NCBI GenBank assembly: GCA_964534135.1
Contig: CAZHQC010000060.1
Coordinates: 1-13,470, forward strand
Length of the DNA stretch: 13,470 nt
Direction: 5' to 3'
From: JAKLQJ01 sp964534135
GTDB taxonomy: Bacteria > Elusimicrobiota > Elusimicrobia > Elusimicrobiales > UBA9959
Under the pieces are notes generated by a model. It was given only the letters and a program-made list of their open reading frames with translations, did not search any database and was not told the origin of the DNA. Of this stretch, positions 6,807 to 13,401 are shown piece by piece (position 1 is the stretch's first letter; every line of letters starts with the position of its first letter). The translations under genes and the position numbers were made by a program.

Positions 6807-8426
6807 TTACAGTATAAAATCCGTTGATATGAATTTTGACCTCCTGCCTCTGATAATATCGTTAAAAAGCTTTTTATTTGCCTCATTTTCCTTAGCAGCA
6901 ACAAGCGTCCTTATTGAGAAAACTTTTAAAGCGTCGGATACCGATAAAGTACCCTCAGCCGAATCCTTTCTGCCTGTAAAAGGAAATGCATCCGGACCTC
7001 TTTGACATTGACTGTTTATGTTAACCCTGCATACTTGATTTACCAAAACATCCGTCAAATCAGATATTTTTCCACTATCATATCCAAAAAGACTCACTTG
7101 CTGTCCATAATCGGAATTAACAACATAGTTCATCGGCTCATTTATAGTATCGAAATAATTAATCGGTATAACAGGGCCAAACTGCTCCTCTCTGTACACG
7201 GACATATTCTCTTTAATGGGATGCAAAACAGCCGGATAAAAAAGATTTCCCGCGCTTTTTCCCCCTTGATCATTTATAATTTCAGATCCGTTTTTTAAAG
7301 CATCCTTAATCAAAGAATTTAAATACGGCACCCTGGAGTCTTCCGCTAAAGGAGTAATAAACACATCCTCAGTCCAAGGCATGCCAACTTTAAGTTTTTC
7401 TATTTCTTCAATAAACTTTTCTGTAAACTTATTTCGAAATGATTTATGAACAAAAAGCATTTTTAAAGCAGTGCATCTCTGACCATTAAAAGATAAAGAG
7501 CCCAAAACGCATTCTTTAACAGCAAGGTCCAAATCGGCATCCTCAAGAACTATCGCCGCATTTTTGGCATCTAAACCCAAAACAGAGCGAAGCCTGTGAA
7601 TCCTAGGATGCTGAAGCTTCAATATATCCGAAACCTTACTTGAGCCTATAAAGGCCAAAACATCTATTTTTCCAGATTTCATCAATGGCCCCACCACTCT
7701 TTCACCATCGCCATAAACGGTATTAACAACCCCTTTGGGAAATGAATCCCTAAAAGCCTTTAAAAGTGGGCCGTGGAGAAGAACCCCGTATTTCGGCGGC
7801 TTAAATATAACAACATTGCCCATAATAAGCGCGGGAAGCAATGTTGTAAAAGTTTCATTTAGAGGATAATTATACGGCCCCATACAAAGAACAATTCCCA
7901 TAGGAGCTCTTTTTATTTGAGCCATAACCCCTTGAATCATTGAAAATTTGGATGATGTTCTATCCAAATCTTTAAGAGCATTTACGGTATCGGCAATATA
8001 CTCCAATGTTCTGTCAAATTCTTTTCTGGAATCTTTTAAGGATTTTCCTATTTCCCACATCAAAAGCCTAACAACTTCTTCCCGTCTCTCTTTCATTTTA
8101 AACATAAAATCTTCAACACATGCTATTCTGTCTTCAACCGACAGAGTGGGCCATTTTCCTTTGCCTCTTGAATAAGCCGCTACGGAAGATTTTAATGCTT
8201 CAAGAGATTCCTTTTCACCCAATAAAGGATAAGCTCCGAGAACTTTTCTTTTCAGGCCTTCTTTTTCTTTTAAGCTTATGGGAGATAAAACTTCTTGCAT
8301 ATCTCCGCCCCAAGTTCTAATCTCTCCATCTATCAAATATTGCTTTTGAATAAACTCTTTACCGACTTTAAATTCAGACGGAATTTCCGACTCCTTCGGA
8401 AAAATATTTTTCAAGTTTTTTATCAT
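6807..8426 (-). CDS. GapN-like aldehyde dehydrogenase (NADP-dependent, non-phosphorylating GAPDH group)
   Basis: A 539-residue ALDH-superfamily protein, probably oxidising glyceraldehyde-3-phosphate to 3-phosphoglycerate with NADP+. GPYNYPLNE (183-191, Asn186), the cofactor Lys209 in IFKPPKY, FIGSS (259-263), the nucleophile Cys318 in NGQRCTALK, EEQFGP (413-418) and RGPDAFPFTGRKDSAEGT (476-493) are all visible and resemble the ALDH11/GapN branch. The usual ELGGK motif with the general-base Glu is instead GLDAKN (284-289): Gly stands at the Glu position, with Asp286 two residues on. It is longer than typical GapN (about 475-500), with an extended N-terminus and a basic C-terminal tail. A G-rich ribosome site (GGGGGAG) lies directly before the ATG. 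The gene is flanked by duplicated tails of nth and of the GAF-PAS gene, suggesting insertion here. Other aldehydes are possible substrates. Confidence 0.88.
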   Translation of the reverse strand: MIKNLKNIFPKESEIPSEFKVGKEFIQKQYLIDGEIRTWGGDMQEVLSPISLKEKEGLKRKVLGAYPLLGEKESLEALKSSVAAYSRGKGKWPTLSVEDRIACVEDFMFKMKERREEVVRLLMWEIGKSLKDSRKEFDRTLEYIADTVNALKDLDRTSSKFSMIQGVMAQIKRAPMGIVLCMGPYNYPLNETFTTLLPALIMGNVVIFKPPKYGVLLHGPLLKAFRDSFPKGVVNTVYGDGERVVGPLMKSGKIDVLAFIGSSKVSDILKLQHPRIHRLRSVLGLDAKNAAIVLEDADLDLAVKECVLGSLSFNGQRCTALKMLFVHKSFRNKFTEKFIEEIEKLKVGMPWTEDVFITPLAEDSRVPYLNSLIKDALKNGSEIINDQGGKSAGNLFYPAVLHPIKENMSVYREEQFGPVIPINYFDTINEPMNYVVNSDYGQQVSLFGYDSGKISDLTDVLVNQVCRVNINSQCQRGPDAFPFTGRKDSAEGTLSVSDALKVFSIRTLVAAKENEANKKLFNDIIRGRRSKFISTDFIL

Positions 8427-8562
8427 GCTCCCCCCTATTTATTTTTTAATATAAACCCTCACCTTATGAACTCTTATGACAAGAATGTTCAAAGTTGAAA
8501 ATTTTACCAAATGAAAATATATTCGAAATATCACTATTTTTTGCCAAAAAAAAAACGGATAT

Positions 8563-8628
8563 GGATATGTGGTATATACTACAAAAAAAACCGATTGTAA
8601 AAACTACCCTTTAAATAAAATTTGCCCA
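8563..8628 (+). pseudogene. Relic of an nth 3' end
   Basis: Bases 8608-8628 and their counterpart in nth share an exact 21-mer, CCCTTTAAATAAAATTTGCCC without its last base being 20 long, and CCGATTGT (8591-8598) matches 6609-6616 at the same spacing. Over 38 aligned bases 31 are identical. In the nth frame it reads DCKNYPLNKICP against DCGSCPLNKICP. Two of four cluster cysteines have become Tyr by G-to-A changes: TGC to TAC is clear, while TGT to TAT lies in the weaker left part. Upstream of about 8563 no similarity remains. It is a 3' fragment with no start and is surely non-functional. Confidence 0.7.
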
Positions 8629-8643
8629 AGTGTTAACAAACTA

Positions 8644-8703
8644 AAGGTAAAGGCAAAGGTATAGGTAGAGCATTAAGGAAACTTCCTTATTTTTCTTTAC
8701 CTT
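8644..8703. repeat. Nested inverted repeat
   Basis: AAGGTAAAG (8644-8652) is exactly complementary to CTTTACCTT (8695-8703). Inside it, TAAGGAA (8674-8680) pairs with TTCCTTA (8683-8689). No gene or T-run explains it. It could form a cruciform or simply be a decayed mobile palindrome. Confidence 0.5.
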
Positions 8704-8770
8704 AACCTTGCTGAACTTCCTTGCGTCCTCTGCATATTGTTCCTGTCACATTACTATGCGGACTGTTTTT

Positions 8771-8820
8771 GGCGAATAGTAATTCGCCCGCTACATTTAT
8801 CGGGCTAACAGCCGTTCGCC
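8771..8820. repeat. Cluster of GC-rich palindromes (GGCGAA...TTCGCC)
   Basis: Three small hairpins lie side by side: GGCGAAT/ATTCGCC (8771-8777 with 8782-8788), GCCCG/CGGGC (8786-8790 with 8801-8805) and GGCT/AGCC (8803-8806 with 8810-8813). The outer GGCGAA (8771-8776) and TTCGCC (8815-8820) also match. The composition is much more GC-rich than the surroundings. It resembles short dispersed palindromic elements (REP/MITE-like) of many bacterial genomes; I cannot tell copy number from one window. Confidence 0.6.
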
Positions 8821-8843
8821 CCTACTTTTCGTACTACTGTTCT

Positions 8844-8913
8844 CTGCTCACTGATTTCTGCTCACTGATTTCTGCTCACTGATTTCTGCTCACTTATTTC
8901 TGCTCACTTATTT
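8844..8913. repeat. 14-bp tandem repeat array, five units
   Basis: Units start at 8844, 8858, 8872, 8886 and 8900. The first three are CTGCTCACTGATTT and the last two are CTGCTCACTTATTT. A degenerate sixth unit (CTGCTTACT, 8914-8922) runs into the stop codon of the GAF-PAS gene. Only one unit is present at the related site 6707-6720, so the array length has changed since the two copies separated. Confidence 0.92.
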
Positions 8914-8942
8914 CTGCTTACTAGAGATGTGTTATGTCTTGG
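8899..8942. repeat. 44-bp direct repeat, copy B
   Basis: The partner of 6706-6749, with two mismatches. It spans the last unit boundary of the 14-bp array and the last six codons plus stop of the minus-strand GAF-PAS gene. Confidence 0.85.
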
Positions 8943-9775
8943 AATATCATACCGGCGCCCATATTCTCGCCTTCAACGCCTTTAATATTCATTGAACTGT
9001 AACCTATAATTTTTTCTTTCCCATTAACGGTACATTTAAAGTCCTGACGCCGAACTATTTTATCCTGAGTAAGAACATCGGCAATCACATTAACAATATC
9101 AGGATATAAGGTCGTTAAATCCATAATATTTTTATTTAAATATTCTTCGCCCACTTCAAATATTTCCTGAGCTTTAGGATTAAAAAAAATTATCGTCTTA
9201 TCCAAATCAACACCGATAAAACCTCCGGAAAGATTATTTATGGTGCTTTCTCCCTTAAGGTTAAGTTTATTTATCGTGCCTCTAAGCCTTGCTATATAAA
9301 CCTTCTGAGATACAAAAGAAGCCAATGTCCAGCCAAGAGCAAGATCTGCTTCGCTAAACTCACCATTAAGAGAATTGACAAACTCTATAACTCCCAATAA
9401 TTCATTATCCACCATACAAGGAATAGCCAATATATTCTTGGTTTTAAAGCCGCTGCCAAAATCCATTTTTTTGGAAAAACGGGTATCATTTTCAACATCA
9501 TTTACAATAATAGGCTTCCTGGTTTCCGCGCACCAACCCACTATGCCTTCATAAGGGAAACCAACTCCTTTTATATCTTCACCTACCGGTCCGATAGAAT
9601 TTTTTATTGAAAATATTTTTTTCTTATCATCCGCCTCAAAATAAGTAGCCACGATACTGTTTAAAAGCGAAGAGCTGTTTCTTATAAAAAAATCCCATAT
9701 CTCTTCTTCATTCTGAAATTTCTTAGCCAAAAACTCATCAATAAAGCTTTGACATTTTAAATAATACTCGTTCAT
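8921..9775 (-). CDS. GAF-PAS sensor protein without output domain
   Basis: A 284-residue soluble protein. Residues about 25-160 are a GAF domain (GIVGWCAETRKPIIVNDV at 77-94, IPCMVDNELLGVIEFVN at 118-134). Residues about 175-284 are a PAS domain (GGFIGVDLDKTIIFFNPKA at 184-202, closing MIFQDITHL). Such modules sense small ligands or redox state. In most proteins the closing PAS strand is followed by a kinase, cyclase or further domain; here the stop comes at once, inside a repeat also found at 6706-6749. It may be a stand-alone sensor acting through protein contacts or a truncated kinase. The ATG overlaps the amidase stop (ATGA), and GGGAG (9784-9788) lies eight bases before it inside the amidase's Lys/Arg tail, so the two are cotranscribed and coupled. 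Confidence 0.85.
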   Translation of the reverse strand: MNEYYLKCQSFIDEFLAKKFQNEEEIWDFFIRNSSSLLNSIVATYFEADDKKKIFSIKNSIGPVGEDIKGVGFPYEGIVGWCAETRKPIIVNDVENDTRFSKKMDFGSGFKTKNILAIPCMVDNELLGVIEFVNSLNGEFSEADLALGWTLASFVSQKVYIARLRGTINKLNLKGESTINNLSGGFIGVDLDKTIIFFNPKAQEIFEVGEEYLNKNIMDLTTLYPDIVNVIADVLTQDKIVRRQDFKCTVNGKEKIIGYSSMNIKGVEGENMGAGMIFQDITHL

Positions 9776-11577
9776 TTTTTTTTCTCCCGTCTTTTTTTCT
9801 TTTTTCTTTTCTTGCTTTTCCTCTTAGGCTTTTTGGGAACATCAAAAAAATCCAATGCGCCTTTCACTATAATCGCTGAAAGTTTTTTTCTAAAAACAGG
9901 ACTGGACGCCATCTCTTCCTGCTCGGGATAAATCATATAAGCGCTCTCAAGCAAAATAGCCGGCATATAAGTCTGCCTTAAAACATGATAATCACCATAA
10001 CGAACGCCTTCATCCGCTAATTTCATATTTTTAGTGTATGAGTTATGCACGGCTCTGGCAAACTCCGCGCTGTGACGATGATAGTAATAAAGAGAATACC
10101 CTCGAGGCTTATCAAAAGGATCTTTCCCATCTCCAATAGCATTATAATGAACACTTATAAAAATATCACCTTTTGCTTTCTTCGCAATTTTCGGTCTTTC
10201 TCTTAAAGGAACATCTTCATCGCCAATACGCGTCATAATAATATTGGCGCCAAGTTTTTCAAAATCCTTTTTTAAAACTTCAGCTAGCCAAAGATTAGCT
10301 TCATACTCAAATATGCCCATCGGCCCTATCGCTCCGTCATAAGGAGGTTCTCTTTTGGCAGAATGTCCGGGATCAATAACAATATTTAAATCTTTAAGAG
10401 GTTTTGGCCATTTACGCGCAATGTCCGGTGGCTCTTTAAATTCGACAACAAGAGCATTCTTTGTTGAATAATAAATATCATAACCCCATATCTTTTTATT
10501 AAACTCAAAATTTATCTCAGCTACATTGGTTCCCGCCTGACAAAAATTAACATTTTTAGTAAAAGTATCTGAAGAATCATAAACAACCCAATTTGAATGA
10601 AGCCGAGTATAATAAAGCCTTACTGTTAATGATTTTTCTCCCTCCGTTACCCTATAGGGAACTTTATCGTAAATTGATATATTGGCCCTACTGCCATTAT
10701 CTGTTTTTGAAAGTTTTATAACTCCTGTCTCAGTATCGGGAGGACGAACATTTTTGGCAGATAATGAAACCTTGGATTCATTAATCCAAGCTGAATCACA
10801 ATCTGACAGTTTTATTCTATACATGGAGCCAATCTTAGCATCCGCCATCATTCTCGTACCCATGGGAGGAAACATCATATAGCCCCCTCTCATTCCATTT
10901 TTGAGAACGGACGTATCAGTGGAGACTCTAACCAAATCAATTCTATTATTAACCGTTATGCTTCCCTCTGAATATAATTGCATACTGCCTTTAATTTTAC
11001 CACCGCTTATTTTAACTTTTACTTTTCTGTCTTTTATTTCATTACCGCGCTTAATATAGTAAGAACCATAATATCTGCCCGAGCCTTCAGGCAATTCAGT
11101 CATCAGAGAATTACTTACCAAACCTTTTATTGAAAAAACAGTCTTTTTAAAAGGCGTTGCCAAAGCATAAACACTTATCCAGTCATCTTCTCTTAAACGC
11201 ATATCTTTTGCGGGAGAAATAATTTCCAAATGCAAAGTGGAAGTTGATAACAAAGCTCTTTTTGACTCTCTTATTTTTATGGAGCGCGAAAAATAATCAG
11301 TGGTATTTCCATCAAATAATTCACAATTAAAAGCAAAATCACCTGAAGAGACAGGCAGATAAGTTATGAAAGCGCCATTTTTATAAACTTCAACTTTTTC
11401 GCCATTAATATAAAAAGATGCGGTAGAAGGATTAATATTGCCAAAGACAAAAGTTTTTTTAACCGAGGGAATAGACTGACCCTCAGTAGGATAAGTAATT
11501 TTTACCTCACCCGCGTTTAAATTTGTGCCCACAAAAATAAAAGCAAAAGAAAAAATGGCTACAAATATTTTTCGCAT
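9772..11577 (-). CDS. N-acetylmuramoyl-L-alanine amidase (Amidase_3), exported
   Basis: A zinc hydrolase that cuts the bond between MurNAc and the stem peptide in the periplasm. The start at 11577 (601 residues) is chosen because GGGAG (11586-11590) sits eight bases upstream and a clean signal peptide follows (MRKIFVAIFSFAFIFVG, cleavage near NLNA|GE); an ATG at 11610 lacks both. Residues about 24-110 look Ig-like, and about 115-395 form a long beta-rich region of unknown function. Residues about 397-580 are Amidase_3: His405 in VIDPGHS, Glu424 in GIFEYEANL, His477 in ISVHYNA and Glu544 in AILLESAY are the expected zinc and catalytic residues. The protein ends in about 22 residues that are nearly all Lys/Arg (from VPKKPKRKSKK), unusual for an exported enzyme. 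The gene leads a minus-strand pair with the GAF-PAS gene. No AMIN, SPOR or LysM domain was recognised. Confidence 0.92.
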   Translation of the reverse strand: MRKIFVAIFSFAFIFVGTNLNAGEVKITYPTEGQSIPSVKKTFVFGNINPSTASFYINGEKVEVYKNGAFITYLPVSSGDFAFNCELFDGNTTDYFSRSIKIRESKRALLSTSTLHLEIISPAKDMRLREDDWISVYALATPFKKTVFSIKGLVSNSLMTELPEGSGRYYGSYYIKRGNEIKDRKVKVKISGGKIKGSMQLYSEGSITVNNRIDLVRVSTDTSVLKNGMRGGYMMFPPMGTRMMADAKIGSMYRIKLSDCDSAWINESKVSLSAKNVRPPDTETGVIKLSKTDNGSRANISIYDKVPYRVTEGEKSLTVRLYYTRLHSNWVVYDSSDTFTKNVNFCQAGTNVAEINFEFNKKIWGYDIYYSTKNALVVEFKEPPDIARKWPKPLKDLNIVIDPGHSAKREPPYDGAIGPMGIFEYEANLWLAEVLKKDFEKLGANIIMTRIGDEDVPLRERPKIAKKAKGDIFISVHYNAIGDGKDPFDKPRGYSLYYYHRHSAEFARAVHNSYTKNMKLADEGVRYGDYHVLRQTYMPAILLESAYMIYPEQEEMASSPVFRKKLSAIIVKGALDFFDVPKKPKRKSKKRKKKKRREKKK

Positions 11578-11585
11578 AATCGAAG

Positions 11586-11590
11586 CTCCC
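11586..11590 (-). promoter_or_regulatory. Shine-Dalgarno GGGAG deciding the amidase start
   Basis: GGGAG on the minus strand, eight bases before the ATG at 11577. It favours that start over the upstream ATG at 11610, which has no such site. Confidence 0.75.
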
Positions 11591-11635
11591 GTAACAATAT
11601 TGAAACGCATACATAATAATAAATGAATAGGTTTT

Positions 11636-11643
11636 ATTATAAT
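11636..11643. promoter_or_regulatory. Overlapping TATAAT -10 boxes between divergent genes
   Basis: TATAAT occurs on the minus strand (11641-11636) and on the plus strand (11638-11643). It lies between the amidase start (11577) and the start of the broken PorV-like gene (11692). On the minus strand it would give a leader of about 50 bases. No good -35 box is found 16-18 bases upstream in either direction, so this is a suggestion only. Confidence 0.35.
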
Positions 11644-11691
11644 ATATATTGAGGTTTGATAGAATTTAACACTTTAGAGTAGACTTTAAAG

Positions 11692-12493
11692 ATGAAAAAT
11701 AAAAACATAAACAGCAAGCGGCAACTGATAAGTGGTAAATGGCAAATAGCTAAGTTATTGTCTATTTTCAGCTTACTAATCACTAATCACTTTTCACTGT
11801 ATCTCATGCCGCTGATTTTACCTATATTCAACCCGGCATAAGAGCAAATTCCATAGGTGGGGCTTTCTCCGCCGTGGCTGACGATCCCTATGCTCTTTTC
11901 TATAATCCTGCCGGAATCTCAACTTTAACCGAACTCCAACTTTCGGGAGAAATTTCCAGAATACTTGAAGCTTCTTCCCCTATTGGTGAAATGTCCGCCG
12001 TTTATGTCCGACCTCAACCCGATAAAAAAAACGATGTGGCAATTTTAGGCATCCATAGCTTAAGACATGGCGACAGTGATAAGAAAGATTCCATTACCGT
12101 TGGCTATTCAACAATAGATACTCTAAAATATTTCCAAAAACCAATTCGCTGGGGCGGTAACTTTAAAATTCTCCGTTTGACTGCCCATGGTAAAAATAAT
12201 CTTGGCATAGGTTTTGATGCCGGCGTTTTACTCGAATCGGATATAGGTTTAAAAACGGCTCTTACGCTTTATGATTTTAATATTGGAATCAGTAAATCCT
12301 TAATGACACTGACATTGGGAAATTCCTATCGCTATAAAAACACTCTTTTCGCCCTTGATTTAAAAACCTCCGCTGCCGCATAAAAAAAATAACACGAGAC
12401 TCAGATGGTTATTTCTACTATGACACAATGCTGATTGTCAGCCTTCAGAGAACCGGTATGCGCCAAAAAATACTCCAAATCCTCACTAAATAA
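11692..12493 (+). pseudogene. Broken PorV/UPF0164-like outer-membrane protein gene
   Basis: An ATG at 11692 opens a 49-codon frame (stop 11839-11841) that begins like an export signal (KLLSIFSLLI). Removing 11776-11789, two copies of CTAATCA, joins it in frame to a complete leader ending LLFTVSHA|ADF. The mature start then follows: IQPGIRANSIGGAF, AVADDPYALFYNPAG. These are hallmarks of PorV/UPF0164-type beta-barrel proteins. In the present sequence the mature frame (from 11787) lacks an ATG; a GTG at 11874 lies inside the conserved region and is not a credible start. The frame ends at 12383 after about 200 residues, short for the family (usually 300 or more). A second open stretch in another frame (about 12359-12493, SDGYFYYDTMLIVSLQRTG) may be a further remnant. 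The gene seems doubly damaged and non-functional, unless a sequencing error explains the first lesion. Confidence 0.75.
11776..11789. repeat. Two tandem copies of CTAATCA disrupting a signal peptide
   Basis: CTAATCA at 11776-11782 and 11783-11789. The 14 bases shift the frame; with neither copy present the reading frame of the PorV-like gene is restored from ATG 11692. One copy or three copies both lead to stops (TGA downstream or TAA inside the third unit). Confidence 0.8.
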
Positions 12494-12521
12494 TATTCTT
12501 ACAAAAACTCCAAATATTCAA

Positions 12522-13304
12522 TCAATAAAAGACGGAGGTGTTCTGCCGCTTGAATTTATTTCGTATTTTCCGTTCGACTTTTTTAATATTTTTTAAACAC
12601 ATAGCGTTTGAAGGATCTAAACGCAAAGCTACTTTGTAATGACGCAATGAACTTTCATATTGTTCCAATTTATAATAAAAATATCCCTTCACAATATTAA
12701 AATCAAAATCATTTTGCATTTCTCTCTCAACCTTTTTAAAATAATTAGAGGCCGCTTTATATTTGTGAATGCGCATATGCGCGCGTCCAAGGTTAAACTG
12801 TATTTGAGGAGTATTTAAACCCAATAACAAAGCCTTATTTAAATCATTAATAGCTTCTAAATAATTACTATTACCAATATTTTCTTCACCTCTAATTCTG
12901 TATATCTCAGGATGTTCAGATCCCTTGACAATAGCAAGATCAGAATATTTAAACGCTTCGGCATGTCTTTTAAGTATACTGGCAAGAGACGCATTTTTTT
13001 CATATACCATTAGAATATCGTCAGCGCTTAATTGCTTTCCACCCATTTTCTCGTTCAATTCAATTAAAGCGGCATAATCATTATAAGCGTCTTGAATCTC
13101 ATTCATCTTTTCATATTTTACGGCACGCATTCTCAAACCTAATATCTTTATGGAATTAAATGGCATAAAAGTAATTATATTCGTGCATGCGTTCACAGCC
13201 TTAACTCCTATATGATTCCTACACACAAGAAAACTCTTACCTATAAATACAAAAAAACCTATCATCCCAATTATGGAAATATATATAACGGCTCTTGAAA
13301 ACAT
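12522..13304 (-). CDS. Membrane-anchored TPR-repeat protein
   Basis: A 260-residue protein from the ATG at 13304. GAGGA (13313-13317) is eight bases before this ATG and would overlap a TTG codon at 13319, so the ATG is preferred. Residues about 4-26 form one membrane helix (VIYISIIGMIGFFVFIG). The rest is helical, with at least three tetratricopeptide repeats: about 132-164 (EIYRIRGEENIGNSNYLEAI), 166-198 (QIQFNLGRAHMRIHKYKAA) and 200-232 (DFNIVKGYFYYKLEQYESS, ending in ALRLDPSN). Residues 30-85 may hold further degenerate repeats. TPRs bind other proteins; there is no catalytic domain, so it is likely a scaffold or assembly factor facing one side of the inner membrane. The C-terminus is strongly basic. 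It converges with the broken PorV-like gene and has its own promoter, so no operon partner is visible. Confidence 0.85.
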   Translation of the reverse strand: MFSRAVIYISIIGMIGFFVFIGKSFLVCRNHIGVKAVNACTNIITFMPFNSIKILGLRMRAVKYEKMNEIQDAYNDYAALIELNEKMGGKQLSADDILMVYEKNASLASILKRHAEAFKYSDLAIVKGSEHPEIYRIRGEENIGNSNYLEAINDLNKALLLGLNTPQIQFNLGRAHMRIHKYKAASNYFKKVEREMQNDFDFNIVKGYFYYKLEQYESSLRHYKVALRLDPSNAMCLKNIKKVERKIRNKFKRQNTSVFY

Positions 13305-13312
13305 TTTATGTA

Positions 13313-13317
13313 TCCTC
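13313..13317 (-). promoter_or_regulatory. Shine-Dalgarno GAGGA deciding the TPR protein start
   Basis: GAGGA on the minus strand, eight bases before the ATG at 13304. It supports this start over a TTG at 13319 that overlaps it. Confidence 0.75.
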
Positions 13318-13372
13318 AAATATCAATTATGATGAAAAAAATCAAATAAACAACTTTATTCCCCTCAGTTTG

Positions 13373-13401
13373 ATTATACAAATCTTAACCATTGACCTCA
13401 A
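13373..13401 (-). promoter_or_regulatory. Sigma70-type promoter for the TPR gene
   Basis: On the minus strand, TTGAGG (13401-13396) and TATAAT (13378-13373) are separated by exactly 17 bases. This predicts a transcript starting near 13366 and a leader of about 60 bases before the ATG at 13304. The -10 box is perfect and the -35 box matches four of six positions. The remaining bases to 13470 show no gene that I can support. Confidence 0.55.

Larger units (their letters stand above)
8427..8920. other. Repeat-rich intergenic region of about 490 bases
   Basis: No gene is seen on either strand. The left part (8427-8560) is AT-rich and must hold the promoter of the minus-strand aldehyde dehydrogenase gene; I could not find a well-spaced -35/-10 pair. 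A decayed nth tail (8563-8628), an inverted repeat (8644-8703), a palindrome cluster (8771-8820) and a 14-bp tandem array (8844-8913) follow in order. The array runs into the stop codon of the GAF-PAS gene. Confidence 0.8.

Noticed and set aside
7002..7298. Open frames on the plus strand inside the aldehyde dehydrogenase gene
   Set aside because: They are shadows of a strongly conserved minus-strand protein and have no ribosome sites or family features.
8440..8520. Promoter of the aldehyde dehydrogenase gene (TTGTCA with TATATT)
   Set aside because: The spacing is about 23 bases, too long for a sigma70 promoter, and no better pair was found.
8844..8922. A CRISPR array
   Set aside because: The units are only 14 bp and directly adjacent, with no spacers and no cas genes nearby.
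6706..8942. A composite transposon or IS bracketed by direct repeats
   Set aside because: There is no transposase and the repeats are not inverted. They contain tails of the flanking genes, which fits duplication or circle integration better.
11874..12383. An intact 169-residue gene starting at GTG 11874
   Set aside because: The conserved N-terminal family motif (IQPGIRANSIGGAF) lies upstream of this GTG in the same frame, so the start is internal to a broken gene.
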